Source of the DNA: Nocardia xishanensis NBRC 101358
GTDB taxonomy: Bacteria > Actinomycetota > Actinomycetes > Mycobacteriales > Mycobacteriaceae
NCBI RefSeq assembly: GCF_001613365.1
Contig: NZ_BDCF01000002.1
Coordinates: forward strand, 310,001 to 374,000
DNA: 64,000 nt
Reading direction: 5' to 3'
Shown here: positions 35,971-44,604 of the stretch, one piece after another
How positions within the stretch are numbered: the first letter of the stretch is position 1
Layout of the letters: each line of letters starts with the position of its first letter
The notes under the pieces: model-generated
The model's input: the letters and a program-made list of their open reading frames with translations, nothing else
Databases searched by the model: none
What the model was told of the DNA's origin: nothing
Position numbers and translations under genes: made by a program

Positions 35971-37080
35971 TCAATCCTCTCCCAGTCGTAGATCGATGAG
36001 TTCGGCGAGCACCGACCGGTGACGGCCGGGGCTGCCCAGCCCGATCTGATCGGCTTTCGCCCGCTTGAGGTAGAGGTGCGCCGGATACTCCCACGTCATG
36101 CCGATACCGCCGTGCAGCTGGACGGCTTCCTCGGCGGCCAGGACCGCGATATCCGCGCAGTAGGCGGCCGCGACGGCGGTAGCGACAGCAGCGTCGGGGT
36201 CACCGGCCGCGAGGGCGCCCGCGGCGTAACGTGCCGCGGCGCTCGCGGTCTCGATGTCGACGTACAGGTCGGCGAGCCGGTGCTTCAGCGCCTGGAATCC
36301 GCCGACCACGCGGCCGAACTGCCGACGCACCTTGAGGTAGGCCACCGTCGTTTCCAGACACCAGGACGCGACACCGACCTGTTCCGACGCCAGCAGCGCC
36401 GCGCCCGCGTCCAGACCGGCCCGCAGCGCGGCGATTCCGGACTCGGCGTCGACGACGACCCGCCCTGGCACGGACTCGAGGGTGACGTCGGCGAGCTGGC
36501 GCGTCATGTCGAGCGAGACGACCGGCGCGACCGCCGCCGCCGTCACCGGAAGCGCGTGAATCTCCGTGCCCGCGGCGGTCTGCACCGCGGCCAACAGCAC
36601 ATCGGCGTCGAGCACGCCCGCGACGCTCGTGACCCGTCCGGTCAACCGTCCGTCCGGGTCCTTGGCGAAGGTCGGCACATCCGTCGCCGAGGCGGCGGTG
36701 AAGGGCGCGAGCAGCGCCACCGTGCGCTCGCCCTCCGCCAGCTGCCCGATCAGATCGGAATCACCGGCGAGCAGGATGGTCGCGGCGATCACGCTGTTGG
36801 TGAGGAATGGGACGGGCGCGACGAACCGGCCGAGCTCTTCGAGCACGACGGCCGCGTCACGGGCGGAACCGCCCACGCCGCCGCGGTCCTCGGGGACGAG
36901 CAGCCCGGCGAGTCCGAGATCGCGAGAAAGCGACTTCCACAGGCCGGGCGTCAACGCGCGGTCGCCTTCGTAGGCCCTGGCCACCGCGGCCGGATCGCAA
37001 TGGGTGGCGAGCAAGTCACGCACCGCGTCCCGCAGCGAAGCCTCGGTGTCGGTGTCGAGCAGCAGGATGTCGTCGCTCAT
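35971..37080 (-). CDS. acyl-CoA dehydrogenase (short form)
   Basis: 369 residues. N-terminal helical part with LSRDLGLAGLLVPEDRGGVG, a divergent middle domain lacking the usual TEP...G motif, and C-terminal GFQALKHRLADLYVDIETAS and EEAVQLHGGIGMTWEYPAHL. Members of this type often form an alpha2-beta2 heteromer with a second ACAD (as in FadE26-27 or FadE28-29 of mycobacterial steroid catabolism), and here the second gene overlaps directly upstream by four bases (ATGA). One subunit may lack catalytic residues, which would be typical. Confidence 0.9.
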   Translation of the reverse strand: MSDDILLLDTDTEASLRDAVRDLLATHCDPAAVARAYEGDRALTPGLWKSLSRDLGLAGLLVPEDRGGVGGSARDAAVVLEELGRFVAPVPFLTNSVIAATILLAGDSDLIGQLAEGERTVALLAPFTAASATDVPTFAKDPDGRLTGRVTSVAGVLDADVLLAAVQTAAGTEIHALPVTAAAVAPVVSLDMTRQLADVTLESVPGRVVVDAESGIAALRAGLDAGAALLASEQVGVASWCLETTVAYLKVRRQFGRVVGGFQALKHRLADLYVDIETASAAARYAAGALAAGDPDAAVATAVAAAYCADIAVLAAEEAVQLHGGIGMTWEYPAHLYLKRAKADQIGLGSPGRHRSVLAELIDLRLGED

Positions 37081-38264
37081 CGGCTGAGGTCCTTCCAGGC
37101 GATGTCCTTGTCCGCGCGCGGTTCGACCGGCAGACCCAAGACCCGCTCGGCGACGATGTTGCGCAGGATCTCCGAGGTTCCGCCTTCGATCGAATTGCCT
37201 TTGGCCCGAAGGAACCGGTAACCGGCGCTGCGCCCGGTGAAATCGACCCGGTCCGGCCGCACCATGGTCCAGTCGTCGTAGCGGAGGCCGTCCTCGCCGA
37301 GCAGTTCCAGTTCGAAACCGGACAGCTGCTGATTGGACCGGGCGAAGGAGAGCTTGAGGGCGGAGCTTTCCGGGCCCGGCTGTCCTCCGGCGACTCGCTG
37401 GCGCAGCTTCGTCGCGGCCAAGCGCCCTGCTTCGGCCTCGACCCAGAGTCGCAGCAGCCGGTCGTGCAGTTCCGGGGTGCGCTTGCCGGGGTTGTCCCGC
37501 CAGCTGCGCGCGACGACGCCGAGCACACCGCTTTCCCGTGGCATGGCGCGCCCGCCGATGGAGACCCGTTCGTTGTTGAGGGTCGTGGTGGCGACGCGCC
37601 AGCCCTCGCCCTCCTTGCCGAGCCGCTGAGAGTCGGGGATCCGCACGTCGGTGAGGAAGACCTCGTTGAACTCCGCTTCACCGGTGATCTGACGAAGCGG
37701 TCGCACCTCGACCCCGGGATCGGTCATGTCGCAGATGAAGTAGGTCAAGCCCGAATGCTTGGGGCGGCTCGGATCGGTGCGAGCGACCAGGATCGCCAGC
37801 TGCGCCTTGTGCGCGACCGACGTCCACACCTTCTGCCCGTTGACGATCCAGTCCGCACCGTCCCGGACCGCCCTTGTGCCGACCGCCGCCAGATCGGAAC
37901 CGGCGCCGGGCTCGCTGAACAGCTGACACCAGATCTCTTCGCCCGCCCACAGCGGACGCAGGAAACGCCGCTGCTGCTCCGGTGTGCCGTAGGCGAGGAT
38001 CGTCGGAGCCGCCATGCCGAGCCCGATGCCGTTGAGTTCGGCGTTGTTGCCCGGGGCTCCCGCTTGCTCGAACAGAGCGTCCACGAAGGGCTGCATTTCC
38101 CGGTCGAGGCCGAGCCCGCCCAACCCGACCGGGAAGTACACCCAGGCCAGTCCGGCGTCGAACCGGGCGCGATGGAAGGTCACCGCGTCGGTGGTCGACG
38201 GATCGTTGTCGGCGAGGACCGCGTGCACGCGCTGACGCAGGTCGTCGAGAACGGTGTCGGTCAT
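37077..38264 (-). CDS. acyl-CoA dehydrogenase (partner subunit)
   Basis: 395 residues with the complete ACAD pattern: LFSEPGAGSDLAAVGTRAVR, VNGQKVWTSVAHKAQLAILV (FAD and substrate motifs of the middle domain) and the C-terminal IEGGTSEILRNIVAERVLGL. Starts four bases before the stop of the phosphotransferase gene and itself overlaps the next ACAD, so the three are translationally coupled. Likely forms the heteromeric enzyme with that neighbour, in the way of steroid side-chain FadE pairs. The actual substrate is unknown. Confidence 0.93.
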   Translation of the reverse strand: MTDTVLDDLRQRVHAVLADNDPSTTDAVTFHRARFDAGLAWVYFPVGLGGLGLDREMQPFVDALFEQAGAPGNNAELNGIGLGMAAPTILAYGTPEQQRRFLRPLWAGEEIWCQLFSEPGAGSDLAAVGTRAVRDGADWIVNGQKVWTSVAHKAQLAILVARTDPSRPKHSGLTYFICDMTDPGVEVRPLRQITGEAEFNEVFLTDVRIPDSQRLGKEGEGWRVATTTLNNERVSIGGRAMPRESGVLGVVARSWRDNPGKRTPELHDRLLRLWVEAEAGRLAATKLRQRVAGGQPGPESSALKLSFARSNQQLSGFELELLGEDGLRYDDWTMVRPDRVDFTGRSAGYRFLRAKGNSIEGGTSEILRNIVAERVLGLPVEPRADKDIAWKDLSR

Positions 38265-39298
38265 CGGTTGTTCCCCTCGAGGGCTTCGATTCCGGTGCGC
38301 AGCAGCGTTTCGACCCCGGATCCGACGATCTCGAAGCCGGATCCGACGGTTTGCCCGTGCAGATGACGGTAGTGGATCCCTTCGAGGATCGCCGCCAGTT
38401 TGAAGGCGGCCAGCCCCAGATAGAAGCCGAAGTGCGCGAGGTCGCGGCCGCTGCGTTCGGCGTACCGGTCGAGCAGTTCGGTCTCGGTGAGGAAGCCGGG
38501 CGCGAACGCCACGTCGCTGACGCCGGGTACGCCGAGCTCGCCGAGGCGCTGGTACAGCAGCAGGAGCGCCACATCGGTGAGCGGATCACCCAAAGTGGCC
38601 ATCTCCCAATCGATTACGGCGACGACTCGGTCCTCGGAGTCCACCAGGACGTTGTCGAGCCGGTAGTCGCCGTGGACGATGCCGTCCGGAGACTGCGGGG
38701 GCTGGTGGGCCGCGAGCTTGCCGTACAGCTCGTCCGCGTCGGGCAGATCCCGGGAGTAGGAGGCGTCCAACTGCTTCTTCCAGCGGTGCACCTGCCGCGC
38801 GAGGAAGCCGCTTGGGCGTCCGAAATCCGCGAGCCCGACTTTGGCCGGATCGACGGTGTGCAGATCGGCCAGCGCGTCGACCATTCCGGCCGAGATGGTC
38901 CGCGTCCGGTCCGCGCCGATCGCCGTGAGCTCGGCCGCCAAGCGGTAGGGCGTGCCGATCACCCGCTCCATCAAATAGAACGGCGCGCCGAGGACATCGG
39001 GATCCTCGCAGAGCGCGTACGTGGCGGGAACGGGAACGTCGGTGTCGGCCAGCGCGGTCATGACCCGGTATTCCCTGGACATGTCGTGCGCGGTCGCCAG
39101 CACGTGACCGAGCGGCGGCCGCCGCACGATCCACGCCGATTTGCCGTCACTGATCTCGTAGGTCAGATTGGATCTGCCACCGGCGATCAGGCGACCCGTG
39201 AGCGGCCCGGTGAGCAGACCCGGCTCCACCTCGGCCAGCCAGGCCGTCAGGCGATCCACATCGAGGCCGGGCAGATCCGTGCCGTTGTGGTCGGTCAT
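38261..39298 (-). CDS. ACAD10/11-type phosphotransferase (APH fold)
   Basis: 345 residues. Nucleotide loop AGGRSNLTYEI, catalytic loop VHGDYRLDN (H209, D211, D215, N216) and metal-binding D230 in VIDWEMATLGDP: a complete active site. LTGPLTGRLIAGGRSNLTYE and PFYLMERVIGTPY are diagnostic of the aminoglycoside-kinase-like proteins linked to acyl-CoA dehydrogenases (LvaA in Pseudomonas, kinase domain of human ACAD10/11). Known members phosphorylate a 4-hydroxyacyl-CoA so an ACAD-like enzyme can eliminate the phosphate. Its coupling to two ACADs and MaoC supports that role here. Confidence 0.92.
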   Translation of the reverse strand: MTDHNGTDLPGLDVDRLTAWLAEVEPGLLTGPLTGRLIAGGRSNLTYEISDGKSAWIVRRPPLGHVLATAHDMSREYRVMTALADTDVPVPATYALCEDPDVLGAPFYLMERVIGTPYRLAAELTAIGADRTRTISAGMVDALADLHTVDPAKVGLADFGRPSGFLARQVHRWKKQLDASYSRDLPDADELYGKLAAHQPPQSPDGIVHGDYRLDNVLVDSEDRVVAVIDWEMATLGDPLTDVALLLLYQRLGELGVPGVSDVAFAPGFLTETELLDRYAERSGRDLAHFGFYLGLAAFKLAAILEGIHYRHLHGQTVGSGFEIVGSGVETLLRTGIEALEGNNR

Positions 39299-39750
39299 CA
39301 GGGCACCAGCACCGCTACGGTCTCGGCGACGCACGCGGGCTTGGCGGCCCCATCGATCTCGACGGTGACGCGGGTGACGGCCTGGTATCCCAGCGTGCCC
39401 GGCGCGAGCGAGATCAGCTCGGCGCCCGCGCGCAGCCGCGACCCCACGGGAACGGGCGCGGGGAACCTGACCTTGTTGGCGCCGTAGTTGACGCCCATCG
39501 ACAGTCCCTCGACGGTGTAGATCTGCTGAGTCAGCATCGGAATCAGCGACAGCGTGAGGAACCCGTGGGCGACGGTCGTGCCGAACGGTCCCGCCGCCGC
39601 TTTCACCGGATCCACGTGGATCCACTGGTGATCGCCCGTCGCGTCGGCGAAGCGGTCGATCTGCTCCTGGGTCACCGTGTGCCAGTCGCTGTATCCGAGG
39701 TGAGTTCCGATGGCCTTCTCCATGTCGGCCAAGCCCTGGAATACCTTCAT
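39298..39750 (-). CDS. MaoC-family (R)-specific enoyl-CoA hydratase
   Basis: 150 residues, a single hot-dog domain with the hydratase 2 motif FADATGDHQWIHVDP (catalytic Asp/His) and a following GPFGTTVAHGFLTLS. The gene order MaoC-phosphotransferase-ACAD is the conserved arrangement in mycobacteria and pseudomonads. It hydrates trans-2-enoyl-CoA to 3-hydroxyacyl-CoA; in LvaB-like contexts a small partner assists the kinase but has a different fold. One base is shared with the start of the phosphotransferase (TGATG). Confidence 0.93.
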   Translation of the reverse strand: MKVFQGLADMEKAIGTHLGYSDWHTVTQEQIDRFADATGDHQWIHVDPVKAAAGPFGTTVAHGFLTLSLIPMLTQQIYTVEGLSMGVNYGANKVRFPAPVPVGSRLRAGAELISLAPGTLGYQAVTRVTVEIDGAAKPACVAETVAVLVP

Positions 39751-39769
39751 CGGTCGCTGTCCTTCCGTC

Positions 39770-40531
39770 CTAGTCCCGAGGTCCGCCGGCCACGTACAAG
39801 ACCTGGCCGGACACGAATCCCGCGCCCTCGCTGGCCAGGAACGACACGGTGTGCGCGATGTCGTCGGGCGTTCCAGCGCGAGCGACCGGGATCTGTGCGA
39901 TGACCACCTTCTTGAAATCCTCGAAGGGGACGCCCATGCGTTCGGCCGTGGCCGCGGTCATGTCCGTCTCGATGAATCCTGGCGCAACAGCGTTGGCGGT
40001 GACACCGAACTTGCCGAGTTCGAGTGCGAGAGTCTTGGTGAAGCCCTGGAGACCGGCCTTGGCAGCGGCGTAGTTGGCCTGGCCGCGGTTGCCGAGCGCC
40101 GACGTGCTGGAGAGGCTGACGATCCGCCCCCAGCCCTGCTCGATCATGTGACGCTGCACCGCGCGGCTGCACAGGAACGCGCCGCGCAGGTGCACGCCCA
40201 TGACGGCGTCCCAGTCGTCGACGGTCATCTTGAACAGCAGGTTGTCGCGGAGGATGCCCGCGTTGTTGACGAGCACCGTCGGGGCGCCGAGTTCGGCGAC
40301 GACGCGATCGATGGCCGCCGTCACCGCGGCTTCGTCGGCCACGTCCGCGCCGATGGCGAGCGCGCGGCCACCCGCGGCCACGATCTCGTCGGCCACGGGC
40401 TTGGCCGCGGCCTCGTCCAGATCGAGGACCGCGACGGCCATGCCGTCGGCGGCGAGCCGGCGCGCGACGGCCGCGCCGATGCCGCGCGCCGCGCCGGTGA
40501 CGACGGCGGTCCGCGGGGTCTGGTTGCTCAT
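39770..40531 (-). CDS. SDR-family 3-oxoacyl-reductase-like dehydrogenase (FabG type)
   Basis: 253 residues, classical SDR: TGAARGIGAAVARRLA cofactor loop, NNAG (VLVNNAGILRDNL), catalytic Ser/Tyr/Lys in SLSSTSALGNRGQANYAAAKAG, and C-terminal PDDIAHTVSFLASEGAGFVS. Complete active site. By position between the MDR quinone oxidoreductase and MaoC it would oxidise a 3-hydroxyacyl-CoA, or reduce a ketone, in the pathway. NAD versus NADP use cannot be told with confidence. Confidence 0.93.
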   Translation of the reverse strand: MSNQTPRTAVVTGAARGIGAAVARRLAADGMAVAVLDLDEAAAKPVADEIVAAGGRALAIGADVADEAAVTAAIDRVVAELGAPTVLVNNAGILRDNLLFKMTVDDWDAVMGVHLRGAFLCSRAVQRHMIEQGWGRIVSLSSTSALGNRGQANYAAAKAGLQGFTKTLALELGKFGVTANAVAPGFIETDMTAATAERMGVPFEDFKKVVIAQIPVARAGTPDDIAHTVSFLASEGAGFVSGQVLYVAGGPRD

Positions 40532-40559
40532 GATGTTCTCCTCTGTGGTGCGTGTTCGA

Positions 40560-41561
40560 TCAGGGCGCGTAGACGACGCGGCCCACGGTCTTGCCGTCGG
40601 CGAGGCGCTGTACGCCTTCGGCGATGCCGTCCAGCGTCAGCCGTTCGCTGACCAGCGGCCTGATCCCGCCCTCCGCGGCGAGCCGGGTCAGCGTCCGATG
40701 GCATTCGGCGACCGCCGCCGGTTCGTAGGCGTTGTACAGACCCCAGTGCAGGCCGACGATGGAATAGTTCTTGACCAGCGCGTGATTCAGTGCGGCCGTT
40801 TGGATTTCCCCACCGGCGAAGCCGACGACCAGGATCCGGCCTTCGAAGGCGATGCACTTCGTCGACCGCGCGTAGACGTCGCCGCCGACCGGGTCGTAGA
40901 CGACGTCGGCGCCCCGGTTGTCAGTCACCTCTTTGACGACCTCGACGAAATCCTGCGTCCGGCGATCGATCACCACGTCGGCGCCGAGCTTGGCGGCGTA
41001 CGCCGCCTTCTCCGGACCGCCGACGACGCCGATCACCCTGGCGCCCGCGGCCTTTCCGAGCTGGATGGCGGCGCTGCCGACGCCACCGGCAGCCGCGTGC
41101 ACGAGCAGGGTCTCCCCCGCTTTCAGGGCGGCGCGGCGATGCAGTCCGAACCATCCGGTCTGGTATCCGATGTACAGCGCGGCCGCTTCGGCGTCGTCCA
41201 GCGCGGGCGGCGCGGGGAACGTCTGCGCGGCGTCCATCAGAGCGAATTCCGCGAAGCCGCCGTGCGGCAGCGCGGTTCCGCCGATCACACGATCGCCGAC
41301 CGCGATCCCCGAGACGTCGGATCCCACGGCGACCACTTCACCGCACACCTCGACACCCGGCGTGAACGGCAGCGGCGGACGCACCTGGTAGAGGCCGCGA
41401 CACATCAGCACGTCGGGGAAGTTCGCGGCGGCGCCGGTGACCCGGACGAGCACCTGGCTCGGACCTGGATCGGGTCGCTCCACCGTGTCGAGCCGCAGCA
41501 CCGCGCCCGGCTCGCCGAGTTCGTGGACGCGCCACGCCTGCATCGTCGTCACGTCAGACAC
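40560..41561 (-). CDS. NADPH:quinone oxidoreductase (MDR family)
   Basis: 333 residues. RLDTVERPDPGPSQVLVRVTG start, GVEVCGEVVAVGSDVSGIAV, Rossmann motif HAAAGGVGSAAIQLGKAAGA and a YDPVGGDVYARSTKC segment: a zinc-free quinone oxidoreductase of the QOR2/AdhP type. Overlaps the stop of the upstream SDR by eight bases, hence coupled. Reduces enones or quinones with NADPH. It is the third gene of the long thiolase operon. Confidence 0.92.
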   Translation of the reverse strand: MSDVTTMQAWRVHELGEPGAVLRLDTVERPDPGPSQVLVRVTGAAANFPDVLMCRGLYQVRPPLPFTPGVEVCGEVVAVGSDVSGIAVGDRVIGGTALPHGGFAEFALMDAAQTFPAPPALDDAEAAALYIGYQTGWFGLHRRAALKAGETLLVHAAAGGVGSAAIQLGKAAGARVIGVVGGPEKAAYAAKLGADVVIDRRTQDFVEVVKEVTDNRGADVVYDPVGGDVYARSTKCIAFEGRILVVGFAGGEIQTAALNHALVKNYSIVGLHWGLYNAYEPAAVAECHRTLTRLAAEGGIRPLVSERLTLDGIAEGVQRLADGKTVGRVVYAP

Positions 41562-42306
41562 CGCCGGTGAGGGTGATGCCGCCGTCGACGACGAGCAGCT
41601 GACCGGTGAGCCAGGCGGCGTCTTCGGAGAGCAGGAAGGCGACCACGCTGCCGATGTCCTCGGGCACGCCGAGCCGCTTGAGCGGGTAGGCCGCGGCGAC
41701 CTCGTCCTCGCGGCCCTCGTACAGGGCGGTCGCGAACTTGGTCTTCACGACGGCCGGTGCGACCGCGTTGACGCGCAGGTTCGGGCCGAGTTCGACGGCG
41801 AGTTCCTGGGTGATGTGGGTCAGCATCGCCTTGCTGGAGCCATAGAAGCCGATGCCGGGCGCCGGCTTCAATCCGGCGACCGAGGAGACGTTCACGATCG
41901 CGCCGCCGTGCTCCTTCATCCACGCCTGGTACGCCTGCTGCACCCACGACAGAGCGGCCAGGCAGTTGACCTCGACGATCTTGCGGGCGGCCTCGAGCGG
42001 CAGCTCAACCATGGGACCGAAGACCGGGTTGATTCCGGTGTTGTTGACGAGGAGATCCGCGCTGCCGAAGGCCTCGATCGCCCGCTCGACGGTCTCGGCC
42101 TGGTGGGCGACGTCGTCGGAGCGACCGGCGACGGCCAGCGCCCGCTCCGGACCGCCCAGCGTCTCGACGGCCTCGTCGAGCGCCTTCTCGTTGCGAGCGG
42201 TGATGACGACCTTCGCGCCCTCGTCGACCAGACGCTGCGCGATGCCGAGGCCGATGCCACGGCTGGCGCCGGTGACGATGGCGGTCTTTCCTTCGAACCT
42301 GTTCAA
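41554..42306 (-). CDS. SDR-family oxidoreductase
   Basis: 250 residues from TTG 42306, placed eight bases after GGAAAGGA. Cofactor loop TGASRGIGLGIAQRLV, LVNNTGINPVFG (NNAG variant), catalytic triad in VSSVAGLKPAPGIGFYGSSK and a proper C-terminal SEDAAWLTGQLLVVDGG. A GTG-rich longer open frame upstream runs into the thiolase and is not the start. 3-Hydroxyacyl-CoA dehydrogenase-like; could act directly before the thiolase that precedes it in the operon. Confidence 0.92.
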   Translation of the reverse strand: MNRFEGKTAIVTGASRGIGLGIAQRLVDEGAKVVITARNEKALDEAVETLGGPERALAVAGRSDDVAHQAETVERAIEAFGSADLLVNNTGINPVFGPMVELPLEAARKIVEVNCLAALSWVQQAYQAWMKEHGGAIVNVSSVAGLKPAPGIGFYGSSKAMLTHITQELAVELGPNLRVNAVAPAVVKTKFATALYEGREDEVAAAYPLKRLGVPEDIGSVVAFLLSEDAAWLTGQLLVVDGGITLTGGV

Positions 42307-42335
42307 GGGTCGGTCCTTTCCAGTGTTGTCCACGG

Positions 42336-43553
42336 TCACGACAGTCGTTCGAGCACCATGGCCATGCCCTGGCCACCGCCGACGCACATCGTTTCCAGGC
42401 CGATCTGCTTGTCGTGGAATTGCAGCGAGTTGACCAGGGTGCTGGTGATTCGCGCGCCGGTCATCCCGAAGGGATGGCCGACCGCGATCGCGCCGCCGTT
42501 GATGTTGAGCTTGTCGAGGTCGACGCCGAGCCTCCTGGCGGACGGAATGACCTGTGCCGCAAAGGCTTCGTTGATCTCGACCAGGTCGACGTCGCCGATC
42601 GTCATCCCGGCGCGGGCCAGCGCCTGTTCGGACGCCGCGACCGGGCCGAGTCCCATGATCTCCGGCGACAGCGCGCTGACGCCGGTCGAGACGATCCGCG
42701 CCAGCGGCGTCAGCCCCAGTTCGGCGGCCTTCGTGTCCGACATGATGACGACGGCGGCGGCGCCGTCGTTGAGCGGGCAGCAATTGGCAGCGGTGACCGT
42801 CCCGTCGGGCCGGAACACCGGTTGCAGCGCGGCGACCTTGTCGAGCGTGACTCCGGCGCGCGGGCCGTCGTCGGCGGAAACGACGGTGCCGTCCGGCAGG
42901 GTGATCGGCGTGATGTCGCGCTGCCAGAAGCCCTTGGCGAGGGCGATCTCGGCCAGGTTCTGGCTGCGCACGCCGAAGGCGTCCTGCTCCTCGCGGGTGA
43001 CACCCTCGGACTGCGCCACGTTCTCGGCGGTCTGGCCCATCGCGATGTAGACGTCGGGCAGCAGGCCGTCGAGCCGGGGATCGGCCCATTCCTGGCCCCC
43101 CGCGGCGAGTTTCGCGGTTCGCTCGACCGCGTTGTCGAACAGCGGGTTCTGGGTGCCGGGCAAGCCGTCCGCACTCCCCTTGCCGTACCGGCTGACGGTT
43201 TCGACACCGGCCGAGATGAACACGTCGCCCTCGCCCGCGCGAATCGCGTGCAGCGCCATGCGGGTCGTCTGCAGGCTCGACGAGCAGTAGCGGTTGACCG
43301 TGGTGCCGGGCACCCCGTCGAGGCCGGCGAGCACCGCGACGATCCTTCCCAGGTTGAAGCCGGACTCGCCCGCGGGCTGGCCGCACCCGAGCATCAGGTC
43401 GTCGATCGCGGCCGGATCCAGCTCGGGGACCTTCGCCAGCGCCGCTCGCACGATCTGCGCGGCCAGGTCGTCGGGCCTGATGTCCTTCAGCGAGCCCTTG
43501 GCGGCCCGCCCGATCGGCGACCGGGCGATGGAAACGATGACGGCTTCGGGCAT
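42336..43553 (-). CDS. acetyl-CoA acyltransferase (thiolase)
   Basis: 405 residues with all thiolase residues: nucleophile C90 in VNRYCSSSLQTT, NGGAIAVGHPFGMTGAR (His) and CVGGGQGMAMVLE (second Cys). Length and sequence follow the FadA/FadA6 degradative type. It cleaves 3-ketoacyl-CoA to acetyl-CoA and a shortened acyl-CoA. First gene of an apparent nine-gene minus-strand operon (thiolase, SDR, QOR, SDR, MaoC, phosphotransferase, ACAD, ACAD, MDR). A separate palindrome at 43575-43592 lies in its leader. Confidence 0.95.
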   Translation of the reverse strand: MPEAVIVSIARSPIGRAAKGSLKDIRPDDLAAQIVRAALAKVPELDPAAIDDLMLGCGQPAGESGFNLGRIVAVLAGLDGVPGTTVNRYCSSSLQTTRMALHAIRAGEGDVFISAGVETVSRYGKGSADGLPGTQNPLFDNAVERTAKLAAGGQEWADPRLDGLLPDVYIAMGQTAENVAQSEGVTREEQDAFGVRSQNLAEIALAKGFWQRDITPITLPDGTVVSADDGPRAGVTLDKVAALQPVFRPDGTVTAANCCPLNDGAAAVVIMSDTKAAELGLTPLARIVSTGVSALSPEIMGLGPVAASEQALARAGMTIGDVDLVEINEAFAAQVIPSARRLGVDLDKLNINGGAIAVGHPFGMTGARITSTLVNSLQFHDKQIGLETMCVGGGQGMAMVLERLS

Positions 43554-43574
43554 GGCCCAACCTTCCTGCGGAAC

Positions 43575-43592
43575 TTACTAAGCGCTTACTTT
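43575..43592. promoter_or_regulatory. second-type palindrome before the thiolase operon
   Basis: TTACTAAGCGCTTACTTT with a perfect TAAGCGCTTA core (43579-43588), 25 bases from the thiolase start. It differs from the 22-bp consensus and resembles KstR2-type AAGCGCTT operators. Confidence 0.6.
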
Positions 43593-43712
43593 CTACCGCC
43601 ACCTTGCGGGACGGGTGCCGCCGCGTCAATACCGACCACCCCGGAAAACGCCTGTGACTTGCCTCACGAAAGGCGTGAAAGACCAGGTCATGGCGCGGAA
43701 GCGGACACGATG

Positions 43713-43734
43713 TTGAACTCGAATTCAGATTTCG
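43713..43734. promoter_or_regulatory. regulon operator site 6
   Basis: Plus strand TTGAACTCGAATTCAGATTTCG; its reverse complement aligns with the 22-bp consensus (CGAAATCTGAATTCGAGTTCAA). Between the divergent thiolase operon and the enoyl-CoA hydratase gene. Confidence 0.65.
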
Positions 43735-43832
43735 CTAGCGTCACCGCGACACGGCCGACCACGCGGACGGTGGGCCTCACCCGGCCGAGCCGCGCCGCGG
43801 CGGCCACGAAAGACCCCCGAGAGGAGTCAGCG

Positions 43833-44597
43833 GTGAGCGTCGTACTGACCGAATTCGCCGACGGCATTGCCACCATCACGATCAACCGCCCCGAGGCGCG
43901 CAACGCGGTGAACCGCGCGGTCGCCCGGGCGCTGGCGGACGCGATCGACGAATTCGAAGCCCGGCCCGACGTCGCGGTCGGCATCCTCACCGGCGCAGGC
44001 GGCACGTTCAGCGCCGGGATGGACCTTAAAGCCTTCGCCGACGGCGGCGAGCATCCGGTCTTGCCGGGACGCGGATTCGGCGGCCTCACCGAGCGACCGC
44101 CGGCGAAACCGCTCATCGCCGCCGTGGAGGGCTGGGCACTGGCGGGCGGCTTCGAGCTCGCGCTCGCGTGCGACCTCATCGTCGCGGCCACCGACGCCAA
44201 GTTCGGTCTTCCCGAGGTGAAACGAGGTCTGATCGCGGCGGGCGGCGGCGTCCTGCGGCTGCCGAAGACGCTCCCCTACCAGCTGGCGATGGAGATCGCC
44301 CTGACCGGTGACACCCTCGGCGCGGTCCGCGCGCACCAGTTCGGCCTCGTCAACGCGATCACCGAACCCGGACAGGCCATCCGGACGGCCGAGGCGCTGG
44401 CCGCCCGCATCGCCGAGAACGGACCGCTCGCCATTCGCGGGACGAAACAAGTTCTCTCCCAAGCCATTCGATACACCGACGCGGACGCGTTCCGAGCCCA
44501 GCTGGAGATCGTCCGCATTGTCAACACCTCGGCGGACGCGCTCGAAGGAGCGCGCGCGTTCGCCGAGAAGCGCCCGCCCGTCTGGCGCGGCGCCTGA
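43833..44597 (+). CDS. enoyl-CoA hydratase (canonical crotonase)
   Basis: 254 residues from GTG 43833 with GAGGAG upstream. Oxyanion loop GTFSAGMDLKAF, AVEGWALAGGFELALACDL (Glu five before CD) and FGLPEVKRGLIAAGG (second Glu): both catalytic glutamates are where rat crotonase has them, in contrast to the paralogue at 30904. Hydrates 2-enoyl-CoA to (S)-3-hydroxyacyl-CoA. Single plus-strand gene divergent from the thiolase operon, with operator site 6 between them. Confidence 0.93.
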   Translation: MSVVLTEFADGIATITINRPEARNAVNRAVARALADAIDEFEARPDVAVGILTGAGGTFSAGMDLKAFADGGEHPVLPGRGFGGLTERPPAKPLIAAVEGWALAGGFELALACDLIVAATDAKFGLPEVKRGLIAAGGGVLRLPKTLPYQLAMEIALTGDTLGAVRAHQFGLVNAITEPGQAIRTAEALAARIAENGPLAIRGTKQVLSQAIRYTDADAFRAQLEIVRIVNTSADALEGARAFAEKRPPVWRGA

Positions 44598-44604
44598 TCC
44601 GCGC

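Noticed and set aside
42307..43629. Minus-strand open frame that would extend the SDR (42306) upstream through the thiolase
   Set aside because: It is antisense-free shadow of the thiolase in another frame, Arg-rich and without motifs; the SDR starts at TTG 42306 behind GGAAAGGA.
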